Below are positions 5,740 through 11,987 of a stretch of DNA of 13,478 bases, in pieces. This DNA is from Dehalococcoidia bacterium UBA2160 (GTDB taxonomy: Bacteria > Chloroflexota > Dehalococcoidia > Lucifugimonadales > UBA1123): NCBI GenBank assembly GCA_002328865.1, contig DCWO01000014.1, forward strand, positions 15,792 through 29,269. The letters run 5' to 3'. The notes beneath the pieces were generated by a model. The model was not told where the DNA came from. It did not search any database and worked only from the letters and a program-made list of their open reading frames with translations. Both the position numbers and the translations under genes were made by a program. Within the stretch, counting starts at the first letter, position 1; the number at the start of each line of letters is the position of its first letter.

Positions 5740-6597
5740 CTAGAACTCGTCGCCGCCGCCATCCTCGGAGTTCGCTTCGGAGGGGTTGATGATTCGGTGC
5801 AGCACAGGGGTGAACGCTTCGTCGTCGCCGGGCTCGGTGTCGTCGTCGGACCAGTCCTTGACCGCGACCGCGTCGCCGTCGGTGGCGTCGACAGCCCCTT
5901 CGCGGCCCAGAACTGTACCAGGCAGGTACACGCGGACGCCGCCGCTCACTCGCGCCGGGAACGACACCACTCCGGACTGAGACGGATGCTTGAACGTCTC
6001 GCAGATCATTATCGCCAACTCTTGTTCTTCGGCGCTGGTGACGAATGCCTCGTACTTGTTGCCGGCTTTGATCAGGCGCACAAGTCTGCTTGCCATCTTC
6101 GGCTCGACCCTGCCGATGCGCTCGCCCGATGCGTCGGACACCTTCAGGCCGCTGCCGCTGACCTCAAGCTGAACCGCGTCGCCGGGTGTCAGTTTGACCC
6201 GGACTCCGGCTGGACCAAGGTGAGAAAGCGACGTGACGCCCGTCTTGCCGCTTTCCTCGATGAATGCGCGGGAACCCTTGCCGGCGCGTGCCGAGGCGCG
6301 TGGCGTCTCGTCGTCGGCCAGTTTTTCGAGCCGAGACAGGTTCTTTTTCGCGATGGCGTTATTGGGAGAGATTTCAAGCGCGCTGCTGAAGGCTTCTTTA
6401 GCTTCCTTGTTGCGTCCCAGCTCCGTGAGCGCTTTGCCCAAACGGTTGAAAGTTTCCAAGTCGTTCGGAAACTCGCGGAGCATAGCGCGGTTCAGGGTGA
6501 CGGCGTCTTCCCATCGGCTGTTCATCGCCAGCGCGACGGCCGTTTTCGCCTTCACCTTGCGAGCCATCTCTCTCTCTGCGAATCCGCTTGCGTTCAT
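5740..6597 (-). CDS. tetratricopeptide-repeat protein with possible HIRAN-like domain and acidic tail
   Basis: A 285-aa protein from ATG 6597, which has AAGAGGT seven bases upstream; the frame is open to 6708 but that overlaps the upstream glycosyltransferase gene. Residues 14-84 hold about two TPR units (FNRLGKALTELGRNKEAKEAF, then ALEISPNN). A lysine/serine/glycine-rich linker follows (95-130). Residues 132-200 read like a small beta-domain (VKLTPGDAVQLEV, GERIGRVEPKMASRL, YEAFVTS), which resembles HIRAN domains in layout; this is inference. The last 45 residues are strongly acidic. There is no signal peptide, so it is probably a cytoplasmic protein-interaction or nucleic-acid-associated adaptor. 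It is the last gene of the minus-strand run and may have its own promoter at 6624-6653. Confidence 0.75.
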   Translation of the reverse strand: MNASGFAEREMARKVKAKTAVALAMNSRWEDAVTLNRAMLREFPNDLETFNRLGKALTELGRNKEAKEAFSSALEISPNNAIAKKNLSRLEKLADDETPRASARAGKGSRAFIEESGKTGVTSLSHLGPAGVRVKLTPGDAVQLEVSGSGLKVSDASGERIGRVEPKMASRLVRLIKAGNKYEAFVTSAEEQELAIMICETFKHPSQSGVVSFPARVSGGVRVYLPGTVLGREGAVDATDGDAVAVKDWSDDDTEPGDDEAFTPVLHRIINPSEANSEDGGGDEF

Positions 6598-6623
6598 GAC
6601 ATCGACCTCTTTTGAGTCTGGGC

Positions 6624-6653
6624 ATTCTACCCGAAGTTCGTGGCCGCTTACAA
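6624..6653 (-). promoter_or_regulatory. putative promoter of the TPR gene
   Basis: TTGTAA (-35, 6648-6653) and TAGAAT (-10, 6624-6629) are spaced by 18 nt on the minus strand, 26 nt before ATG 6597. The -35 match is 4/6 and the -10 match is 5/6. The -35 lies inside the hairpin at 6645-6660. Confidence 0.4.
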
Positions 6654-6660
6654 GTAAGCG
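6645..6660. repeat. intercistronic palindrome between the glycosyltransferase and TPR genes
   Basis: CGCTTA-CAAG-TAAGCG is an inverted repeat with six outer pairs plus a possible C-G closing pair. On the minus-strand transcript the loop reads CUUG, a known stable tetraloop. It sits 12 nt after the upstream stop. There is no U-run after it, so read-through or processing is more likely than intrinsic termination. Confidence 0.5.
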
Positions 6661-6671
6661 CCGGATGAGCG

Positions 6672-7421
6672 TTAATTTCGTCTCAACCGGAGCAGCGACA
6701 ACCGCCACAAAGCCTCCAACATTATGCCAATCGACATCTTCGAATCTCCTCGGCGCCGTTCCATGAAGACGATCGGAAACTCTTCAATCCGGCGCCCTTT
6801 ACGCTGACAAGCGTATGCCATTTCCGCCTGAAAACCGAACCCGGCGCATCTGAACGAGTTCAGATCAATGTCCTGCAGCACAGTTGCACGGAAGGTTTTG
6901 AATCCGGATGTCACATCCCTGACCTTGACTCCGGTTACCGCTCGGATTGCCCCGTTTGCGAAGGAGCTAAGCGTGCGCCGTTTCGAGCTCCACTCAGCGT
7001 CAGCTCCGCCGCCGAGAGCGTACCGCGAGCCGACCACAACATCGCAGCGCTCCAATAGCCGAAGCATCTCCGGCACGTATTTCGGCGAATGCGACAAGTC
7101 CGCGTCCATCTGAACTATCAGGTTGGCTCCTCTGTCCAAAGCGCGGGCGAACCCCGCGACGTAGGCCGTTCCCAAGCCTTGTTTGCCTTCACGTTCGATG
7201 ACGTCAATTCGGTCTTCATACCGGCTCGAGAGGCCGCGTGCCACGTCTGCCGTTCCGTCCGGTGAGCCATCGTCCACGATGCACAGCCAGAGATCGCGAT
7301 TGCCGAGGCCGAACAGTTCTTCAGCCAGCTCCGGCACGTTGGCAGCCTCGTTGTAGGTCGGAACCACCACCCAAACCGGACCGTTGAGCGCGTTCTCCGA
7401 CGATTGTGCAGCGCTACTCAT
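6672..7421 (-). CDS. GT2 glycosyltransferase, polyprenyl-phosphate mannose synthase (DPM1-like)
   Basis: Predicted to transfer mannose (or a related hexose) from GDP-mannose to a polyprenyl phosphate on the cytoplasmic face of the membrane. The 249-aa GT-A fold shows VVPTYNE at 19-25, VDDGSPDGT at 49-57, KQGLGTAY at 80-87, the metal site MDADLSHSP at 105-113, GSRY at 131-134, SGFKTFR at 172-178, GFGFQAEM at 194-201 and RRGDSKMS at 223-230. All are characteristic of DPM1-type enzymes. There is no C-terminal membrane domain, so membrane contact must be peripheral or through a partner. The ATG at 7421 lacks a clear Shine-Dalgarno and is 26 nt after the upstream glycosyltransferase stop, which fits translational coupling. 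The sugar and acceptor are family inferences. Confidence 0.88.
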   Translation of the reverse strand: MSSAAQSSENALNGPVWVVVPTYNEAANVPELAEELFGLGNRDLWLCIVDDGSPDGTADVARGLSSRYEDRIDVIEREGKQGLGTAYVAGFARALDRGANLIVQMDADLSHSPKYVPEMLRLLERCDVVVGSRYALGGGADAEWSSKRRTLSSFANGAIRAVTGVKVRDVTSGFKTFRATVLQDIDLNSFRCAGFGFQAEMAYACQRKGRRIEEFPIVFMERRRGDSKMSIGIMLEALWRLSLLRLRRN

Positions 7422-7447
7422 TTGGATGCAAGGTTACCCGATCAGAC

Positions 7448-8203
7448 TCAGTCCTCGGCGGGTCGGTTGTAAATGCCGCGCAGATCGTTCCACCGCACCC
7501 GCACCATGTCTCTAACCATCAGCGCCGAATCGAGGCCGGGCCGCACTTTGCTCAGCGGCTGGTGACGCCAATCGATCGGCATTTCCAGCATCTTTAGGCC
7601 CTTCTTCTTCGCCAGGAACAGTATCTCGACGTCGAATCCGAAGCCGGCGGTCGTCTGAAGGTTGAAGAGTCGTGTGGCCACCCGCTCACTAAAACATTTG
7701 AACCCACACTGGGTGTCTTGAAACCCTCGTACGGCGAACAGTCTGGTCATCCAGTTGAAGACCCGCCCCATAGCATGTCGGTAGTATGGCTCGTCGAATC
7801 GCCTGGCGCCCAATATCTCCCGGGAACCGACGACAACATCGTAGCCTTGATCCATTTGGTCGAGGAATCGGTCGAGGCCGCTTATCGGCATGGCGAGGTC
7901 GGCGTCACACATGAATCGGTTGGCGCCGGTGGCGGAAAGCATGCCGCGCCTGACCGCCCATCCCTTGCCTCGATGGGGGGCCCGCTCGAGCTTCACCGCG
8001 GAGTTGGACGCCGACCAATCGTCGACTATCCGAGCGGTGTCGTCTGTGCTGCCGTCGTCCACCACGATCACTTCCCACTGGAAGGGTTTGTCCTGCAAGA
8101 ACCCAACCACCTCGCGCAGGGTCGGAACGATCCGAGTCGCCTCGTTGAATGCAGGGATGATTACTGAGACGTATGGTCTTCCCAAATCACTCAAAGCTGC
8201 CAA
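7448..8203 (-). CDS. GT2 glycosyltransferase, dolichyl/polyprenyl-phosphate glucose synthase-like (ALG5-like)
   Basis: Predicted to move a hexose from a nucleotide sugar (UDP-glucose in ALG5) to polyprenyl phosphate. The 251-aa protein shows VIIPAFNE at 14-21, VVDDGSTDDT at 47-56, RGKGWAVRRGML at 78-89, the metal site CDADLAMP at 99-106, VGSRE at 125-129, DTQCGFK at 163-169 and FGFDVEILFLA at 188-198. The DTQCGFK and RGKG..VR..ML blocks are typical of the ALG5 branch rather than DPM1. There is no membrane-helix domain. The start is uncertain: an in-frame stop lies at 8216-8218 and the possible starts are TTG at 8203, 8194 or 8185, none with a strong ribosome site. It sits 26 nt before the DPM1-like gene and 114 nt after lysC. 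Confidence 0.87.
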   Translation of the reverse strand: MAALSDLGRPYVSVIIPAFNEATRIVPTLREVVGFLQDKPFQWEVIVVDDGSTDDTARIVDDWSASNSAVKLERAPHRGKGWAVRRGMLSATGANRFMCDADLAMPISGLDRFLDQMDQGYDVVVGSREILGARRFDEPYYRHAMGRVFNWMTRLFAVRGFQDTQCGFKCFSERVATRLFNLQTTAGFGFDVEILFLAKKKGLKMLEMPIDWRHQPLSKVRPGLDSALMVRDMVRVRWNDLRGIYNRPAED

Positions 8204-8217
8204 AGGCGATTCGCCTT
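8203..8217. repeat. hairpin at the translation start of the ALG5-like gene
   Basis: AAGGCG-ATT-CGCCTT is a perfect 6-bp inverted repeat with a 3-nt loop. It overlaps the first base of the possible TTG start and contains the AAGGCG that could act as ribosome site. Pairing would hide initiation at TTG 8203, so it either regulates translation or argues for a start at 8194 or 8185. Confidence 0.45.
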
Positions 8218-8317
8218 ATGTTTCAACTGTCGCGACTTCCTGTGCAAGGGGTTTTCGGACCTTGTTTTGGCGAGGTTGGACATCGGTTCTGCGATGTCGC
8301 GTCAGCCGGCGAACGTG

Positions 8318-8818
8318 TCATTCAGGCTTGTCGAGATCGAAGGCGGAGTGCAATGCGCGCGCCGCGCGGTCGAGTTGGGCCTCGGCGACAATGCACGTGA
8401 TGCGTATTTCGGAGGTTGTGATCATTTCGATGTTGATCTTGGCGTCGGCCAGTGTTCGGAACATCTTGCTGGCATAGCCGGTGGCGTCCAGCATGCCCGT
8501 GCCCACTATGCTGAGCTTGGCCAAGTCCGACGCGGTGACGACCTCGCCGCCGCCCAACTCCCGCGCGACCTCTTCGACGACTTGCTGGGCGCGGCCCAGG
8601 TCAGTCCGCTTGACCGTGAAGGTCAGGTCGGTGGCGCCGCCCACGCTGGCGTTCTGCACGATGACGTCGACGCTTATGCCCTGGTCGGCAAGCGGTTCGA
8701 AGAGGCTGGCGGCGATGCCAGGACGGTCGCGAACGCTCAGCACCGTGATCTTTGCCACGTTGGTGTCGGTGGCGATGCCGCCGACGCGGTTTCGTATCTC
8801 GCCAACATCTCTGTTCAT
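8318..8818 (-). other. probable internal translation product of lysC (regulatory beta subunit)
   Basis: Met245 of aspartokinase is an ATG at 8816-8818 with GGAGAGG at 8824-8830, spaced five bases upstream. That ribosome site is better than the one at the gene's own start. The product would be 166 residues containing only the two ACT domains. In B. subtilis and Corynebacterium, lysC is known to encode an in-frame beta subunit starting at about residue 246-250. The position here matches; production of the beta chain is an inference. Confidence 0.6.
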
Positions 8819-9550
8819 ATCGGCCTCTCCGTGAATGAGGGTCCCGGGCGTGTCATCGAAGCTGGAAGCAACCAGTATCGGCGTGTCGTACACCATGCCG
8901 AGTTCGATGGACCGGGGGTTCATTTTGGCGCCGTAGCTGGCCAGCTCGAGCATCTCTTCGAATCCGATTTCGTCGAGCTTCTGGGCTCTCGGCACGCGTC
9001 TAGGGTCTGCCGTGTAAATGCCATCGACATCCGTGTAGACCTCGCAGCGAGCGGCGCGCAGGGCGGCGGCCAACGCCACCGCCGTCGTGTCGGAGCCGCC
9101 ACGACCGAGCGTCGTGACGTCCATCTCCGGCGTCACTCCTTGGAAGCCGGCAACGATCACTATGTCACCCGAGGTCAACTCTTCCATGATTCTCTCCGGG
9201 TTCATCCCAGCGATCTGGGCCTGCCCGTGGGATGTGTTGGTCGTGATGCCGGCTTGAGCGCCGCTCAGGCTGATGGCTCGATATCCTAGCGACCGCAGCG
9301 CCATGGCGGTTATCGTGCACGACACCAACTCACCCGTGGAGAGCAATACATCCATCTCACGCGGGTCCGGATGATTCGAGATCGAGTTGGCCAACTCGAT
9401 CAACTCATCGGTTGTGTCGCCCATCGCCGAGACCACGACGACCACCTGGTTGCCAGCGTCGCAGGTCCTGGCGATGCGCCGTGCAACGCTCTTGATTTGC
9501 TCGGCGTCGGCCAATGAGCTTCCGCCATATTTCTGGACAACTAACGCCAT
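8318..9550 (-). CDS. lysC: aspartate kinase with tandem ACT domains
   Basis: Phosphorylates L-aspartate, the first step toward Lys, Thr, Met and diaminopimelate. The 410-aa length matches monofunctional alpha/beta-type aspartokinases such as B. subtilis LysC (408 aa). The kinase domain shows KYGGSS at 7-12 (usually KFGGTS), STGE at 71-74, GRGGSDTTA at 149-157 and YTDVDGIYTADPR at 172-184. Two ACT domains follow (about 264-340 and 344-404) with the conserved DVIVQN at 295-300 and TTSEIRITCIV at 378-388, so feedback inhibition by Lys and/or Thr is expected. The ATG at 9550 has only a weak GAAG upstream. It lies 63 nt after homoserine kinase on the same strand. An internal start at 8818 may make a separate beta subunit. 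Confidence 0.97.
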   Translation of the reverse strand: MALVVQKYGGSSLADAEQIKSVARRIARTCDAGNQVVVVVSAMGDTTDELIELANSISNHPDPREMDVLLSTGELVSCTITAMALRSLGYRAISLSGAQAGITTNTSHGQAQIAGMNPERIMEELTSGDIVIVAGFQGVTPEMDVTTLGRGGSDTTAVALAAALRAARCEVYTDVDGIYTADPRRVPRAQKLDEIGFEEMLELASYGAKMNPRSIELGMVYDTPILVASSFDDTPGTLIHGEADMNRDVGEIRNRVGGIATDTNVAKITVLSVRDRPGIAASLFEPLADQGISVDVIVQNASVGGATDLTFTVKRTDLGRAQQVVEEVARELGGGEVVTASDLAKLSIVGTGMLDATGYASKMFRTLADAKINIEMITTSEIRITCIVAEAQLDRAARALHSAFDLDKPE

Positions 9551-9613
9551 GAGCTTCGATGCCTGATCTTTCGCTGCAAAGGTCGATTCAATAGATCGCC
9601 CGCGGGACGCCGG

Positions 9614-10519
9614 TCAAACACTGTGCACCACGTGGGTGCCTTGGCTGACGGGTTTGGTGATCTTGACCTGTCCTTCGATGCCGGACTTGGCGGCCGCGTC
9701 GGCCATCTCGTAGCCAATCGTGAACTCTTTCTCCTGAGCCAGCGCCAGGACGGTCGAGCCGGCGCCGGAGAGGAAAACCCCGAGGGCGCCCACGGCCATC
9801 GCGGCCCGGAACATGTTCTTCATGGCCGGGAAAATCGTCTGGCGCGCCGGTTGGTGCAGCATGTCGCCGGTCGCGACGTCGAGCAGGGCCAGGTCGCCGC
9901 TGGCAAACGCTCGAACAAGCATCGCCGCCCTGCCGATATTGTACACAGCATCGGCACGCTGAATCTCCGGAGGCAGTATGCCACGCGCTTCTTCGGTCAG
10001 CATCGGGACGTCCGGGATGAACAAAACGGCAGCCAGGCCGTCGGGTATCGGCACGGGCGCCGATATGATCCGGCCATTGTGGTTCACCGCGATCCGGAAG
10101 CCGCCGTACAGCGCCGGCGCGACGTTGTCGGGATGACCTTCGATCTCAGACGCGATTTGTAGGAGTTCGTCATCGGCGAACGCTCCGTCGCAGAGCTCGT
10201 TCCCGGCCATCAAGCCGCCGACCAACGAGGCGGAGCTGCTGCCAAGCCCTCGGGTCAGCGGGATCTCGTTGTGGCAGGACAGCTTGAAATCGGGGATGTT
10301 CCATCCCAGTTCCTCGAATACGCGGACGACGCTCTGATGCACCAGGTTGGACGGGCCTTTGGGCAGGGAGTCGTGTCCCTCGCCCGAAATCTCGACCCCG
10401 TTGTCGCCGACCGTGACTTCGACCGAATTCCAGATATCGAGCGCCATCCCCAGGCAGTCGAACCCGGGACCCATGTTCGCGGACGTGGCTGGTGATTGGA
10501 CCTTGACGCTCTTCTTCAT
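9614..10519 (-). CDS. thrB: homoserine kinase (GHMP kinase family)
   Basis: Phosphorylates L-homoserine for threonine synthesis. The protein is 301 aa from ATG 10519, close to the usual ThrB length. GHMP signatures: SPATSANMGPGFDCLG at 9-24, the phosphate-binding loop RGLGSSSA at 90-97, EIEGHPDNVAPALYGG at 125-140 (diagnostic of homoserine kinases) and SGAGSTVLAL at 251-260. The ATG at 10519 fits the usual short N-terminus. A GTG at 10546 is in frame, but the predicted -10 element at 10537-10545 overlaps it, which argues against the longer form. The Shine-Dalgarno before 10519 is poor (AGG directly adjacent). lysC follows after 63 nt; hom and thrC are not in the window. Confidence 0.96.
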   Translation of the reverse strand: MKKSVKVQSPATSANMGPGFDCLGMALDIWNSVEVTVGDNGVEISGEGHDSLPKGPSNLVHQSVVRVFEELGWNIPDFKLSCHNEIPLTRGLGSSSASLVGGLMAGNELCDGAFADDELLQIASEIEGHPDNVAPALYGGFRIAVNHNGRIISAPVPIPDGLAAVLFIPDVPMLTEEARGILPPEIQRADAVYNIGRAAMLVRAFASGDLALLDVATGDMLHQPARQTIFPAMKNMFRAAMAVGALGVFLSGAGSTVLALAQEKEFTIGYEMADAAAKSGIEGQVKITKPVSQGTHVVHSV

Positions 10520-10536
10520 CCTGCAAAACCGATGGC

Positions 10537-10545
10537 AGTATAGCA
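10537..10545 (-). promoter_or_regulatory. extended -10 promoter element for thrB-lysC
   Basis: TGCTATACT on the minus strand is an extended -10 (TGn plus TATACT, 5/6). It lies 17 nt before ATG 10519, giving a leader of only about 10 nt. No good -35 is visible, as is common with extended -10 promoters. Confidence 0.45.
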
Positions 10546-10659
10546 CCTGGCAAACAGGCGAGAGAAGGCTTTCGCATTCAACGCTGACGCATGGTCGAGG
10601 AGCGCGATCAAGCAGGTTGGACTAGAACCGACGCGCCCCGGAAATCCGTGTTGTTTCGT

Positions 10660-10680
10660 AGATGGCTGTCACGGCCATCT
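10660..10680. repeat. 7-bp inverted repeat downstream of the possible small ORF
   Basis: AGATGGC at 10660-10666 and GCCATCT at 10674-10680 pair perfectly around a 7-nt loop. It lies just after the stop of the 86-aa ORF and upstream of the thrB promoter. No U-run follows on the minus transcript, so intrinsic termination is not shown, but it may mark the 3' end of the aminotransferase unit. The rest of 10546-10690 holds nothing else I can support. Confidence 0.4.
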
Positions 10681-10690
10681 CTTCGTCGTC

Positions 10691-10951
10691 TCAATACAAC
10701 ATTAGTTGCCGCAGCATCGCGATGTCGCCCGCCGTGACCGTGCTCACGCGCCACACCGACCGATCGACGCCGTTGACGTAGTCGAGCGCGGCGCCGGCGA
10801 ACCTGAGCAGCGTCTTGGCCAATTCACCCATCGTCTCCCATCCTCCCATTACGGCGCCGACGTTGATAATTCGGCCGTCGACGCCATGCACACACCACCA
10901 TCCAAGCCATTGACTCGAGGTCTTCAAGTCGATTGACGAACCTCGCGACAT
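10691..10951 (-). CDS. possible small hypothetical protein (86 aa, or 46 aa from an internal start)
   Basis: I do not recognise this ORF. It starts with ATG 10951, eight bases after the aminotransferase stop, preceded by AGGTCCCGGA, so it could be translationally coupled. A second ATG at 10831 has GGGAGG upstream and would give a 46-aa product beginning MGELAKTLLRFAGAALDYV, an amphipathic helix-like stretch. The long form is tryptophan-rich near its N-terminus (about residues 15-19). No signal peptide, clear membrane helix or motif is visible. If it is not a gene, the whole 440-bp stretch between homoserine kinase and the aminotransferase is non-coding. There is no family support. Confidence 0.4.
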   Translation of the reverse strand: MSRGSSIDLKTSSQWLGWWCVHGVDGRIINVGAVMGGWETMGELAKTLLRFAGAALDYVNGVDRSVWRVSTVTAGDIAMLRQLMLY

Positions 10952-10959
10952 TCCGGGAC

Positions 10960-11865
10960 CTAGTCGTCGAGTCTCGACAGGTACTGGTCGACGACATCCA
11001 CGCCGACCAGGCCGCTGTAGGCGCGGGTCAGGCGGTCGGTCATCGGTCCGGGGACACCGCCGTCGCCGACGGGCGAGCCGTTAACCGACGACACGGGGCA
11101 GATGCAGAAGCTTGTCGACGTGACGAACGCCTCGTCGGCTGTATACGCATCGAACAGGTCGATGTCGGCCTCTTGCACCGTGATGCCCAGCTCCTGGGCC
11201 AGTTCGATCGTCACCCGTCTGCTGATGCCCGCCAGAATCATCTGCTCACGAGGAGTGATGAGCGTGCCGTTCTTCACGACGAATATGTTGCTGCCAGGGC
11301 CTTCGGCGAGGTTCCCGTTGACGTCCAGCAAGATCGGCCAGCCGATGGGGTTCTGGGCTTTGACCTCGAGGTCGGCCTGGATCAGGTTTACGTAGTTATG
11401 GACCTTGGCCCTGGGACTGTGCGCCTCGGGCGGGGTTCGACGGACCGATGGCACGACGACGGGCATGCCGTCTCGGTAGTACCGTGCGCGAGCCCCGAAC
11501 GGAAGCGGAGCGCATTCGATCACGACCGTGGGCCGGTATTCGCCATCGACGTTGACGCCGCGTGTGACTCGTTGCGACACCCAGAAGTCGTCCTTTTCGC
11601 CCAGCAGCGGCAGATTGGCGTTGAGGACTTCCATCGTGAGCTCGGCCATGCGCGCCTTCGGAATTCGCGGGTCTATCCGCATGTATTTCAGAGACTCGTA
11701 GAACCGGTCCAGGTGCTCATCCAGCCGGAAGATTTTCCCGCCAAAAGTTCGAGTGGTGTCGAACACGGCGTCGCCCTGGAGGAACCCTCGGTCGCGAATC
11801 GAAACCGTTGCCTGGCTTTCAGGCACTATGGCGCCGTTGATGTACGCCATACGTTCGGAAGTCAT
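10960..11865 (-). CDS. class IV PLP aminotransferase (branched-chain/D-amino-acid aminotransferase-like)
   Basis: A fold-type IV PLP enzyme of 301 aa, the usual length of IlvE, Dat and PabC-type proteins. It shows DRGFLQGDAVFDTTRTFGGK at 25-44 (family start DRG..GD.VF), the likely Schiff-base lysine Lys154 in AKVHNYVN, NLAEGPGSNIFVV at 185-197 with Glu188 facing the PLP ring nitrogen, LAGISRR at 211-217 and the phosphate/substrate loop TSTSF at 249-253. It most probably transaminates branched-chain amino acids, but D-amino-acid or aminodeoxychorismate activity cannot be excluded, so no symbol is given. ATG 11865 has GAGGTG upstream at good spacing. It stands alone with respect to ilv genes; a small ORF follows after eight bases. 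A possible extended -10 lies at 11891-11899. Confidence 0.9.
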   Translation of the reverse strand: MTSERMAYINGAIVPESQATVSIRDRGFLQGDAVFDTTRTFGGKIFRLDEHLDRFYESLKYMRIDPRIPKARMAELTMEVLNANLPLLGEKDDFWVSQRVTRGVNVDGEYRPTVVIECAPLPFGARARYYRDGMPVVVPSVRRTPPEAHSPRAKVHNYVNLIQADLEVKAQNPIGWPILLDVNGNLAEGPGSNIFVVKNGTLITPREQMILAGISRRVTIELAQELGITVQEADIDLFDAYTADEAFVTSTSFCICPVSSVNGSPVGDGGVPGPMTDRLTRAYSGLVGVDVVDQYLSRLDD

Positions 11866-11890
11866 CTGTCAATCACCTCATTTCCTTTCG

Positions 11891-11899
11891 AGCATACCA
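11891..11899 (-). promoter_or_regulatory. possible extended -10 element of the aminotransferase gene
   Basis: TGGTATGCT on the minus strand has the TGn extension and a 4/6 -10 match, 25 nt before ATG 11865. No -35 is visible. The 122-bp intergenic stretch (11866-11987) shows no terminator or riboswitch-like structure that I can support. Confidence 0.3.
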
Positions 11900-11987
11900 T
11901 GGAGTCGCACAATTCGGATTCAGGCCGGTTGTAAAGCCGGGCGTTTCTTTGACGAGTGAGCGATGCGATCCTTGCCTGTCCATTCGT

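Noticed and set aside
5614..6615. 333-aa plus-strand ORF opposite the TPR gene
   Set aside because: Antisense shadow with arginine/histidine-rich low-quality composition; the minus frame has TPR motifs and a good ribosome site.
8267..9289. 340-aa plus-strand ORF opposite lysC
   Set aside because: It is antisense to a complete aspartokinase; long open antisense frames are expected in GC-rich genes.
9551..9613. Lysine riboswitch before lysC
   Set aside because: The gap to thrB is only 63 nt, far shorter than a lysine riboswitch.
10933..11934. 333-aa plus-strand ORF opposite the aminotransferase
   Set aside because: Antisense shadow of a gene with full fold-type IV PLP motifs.
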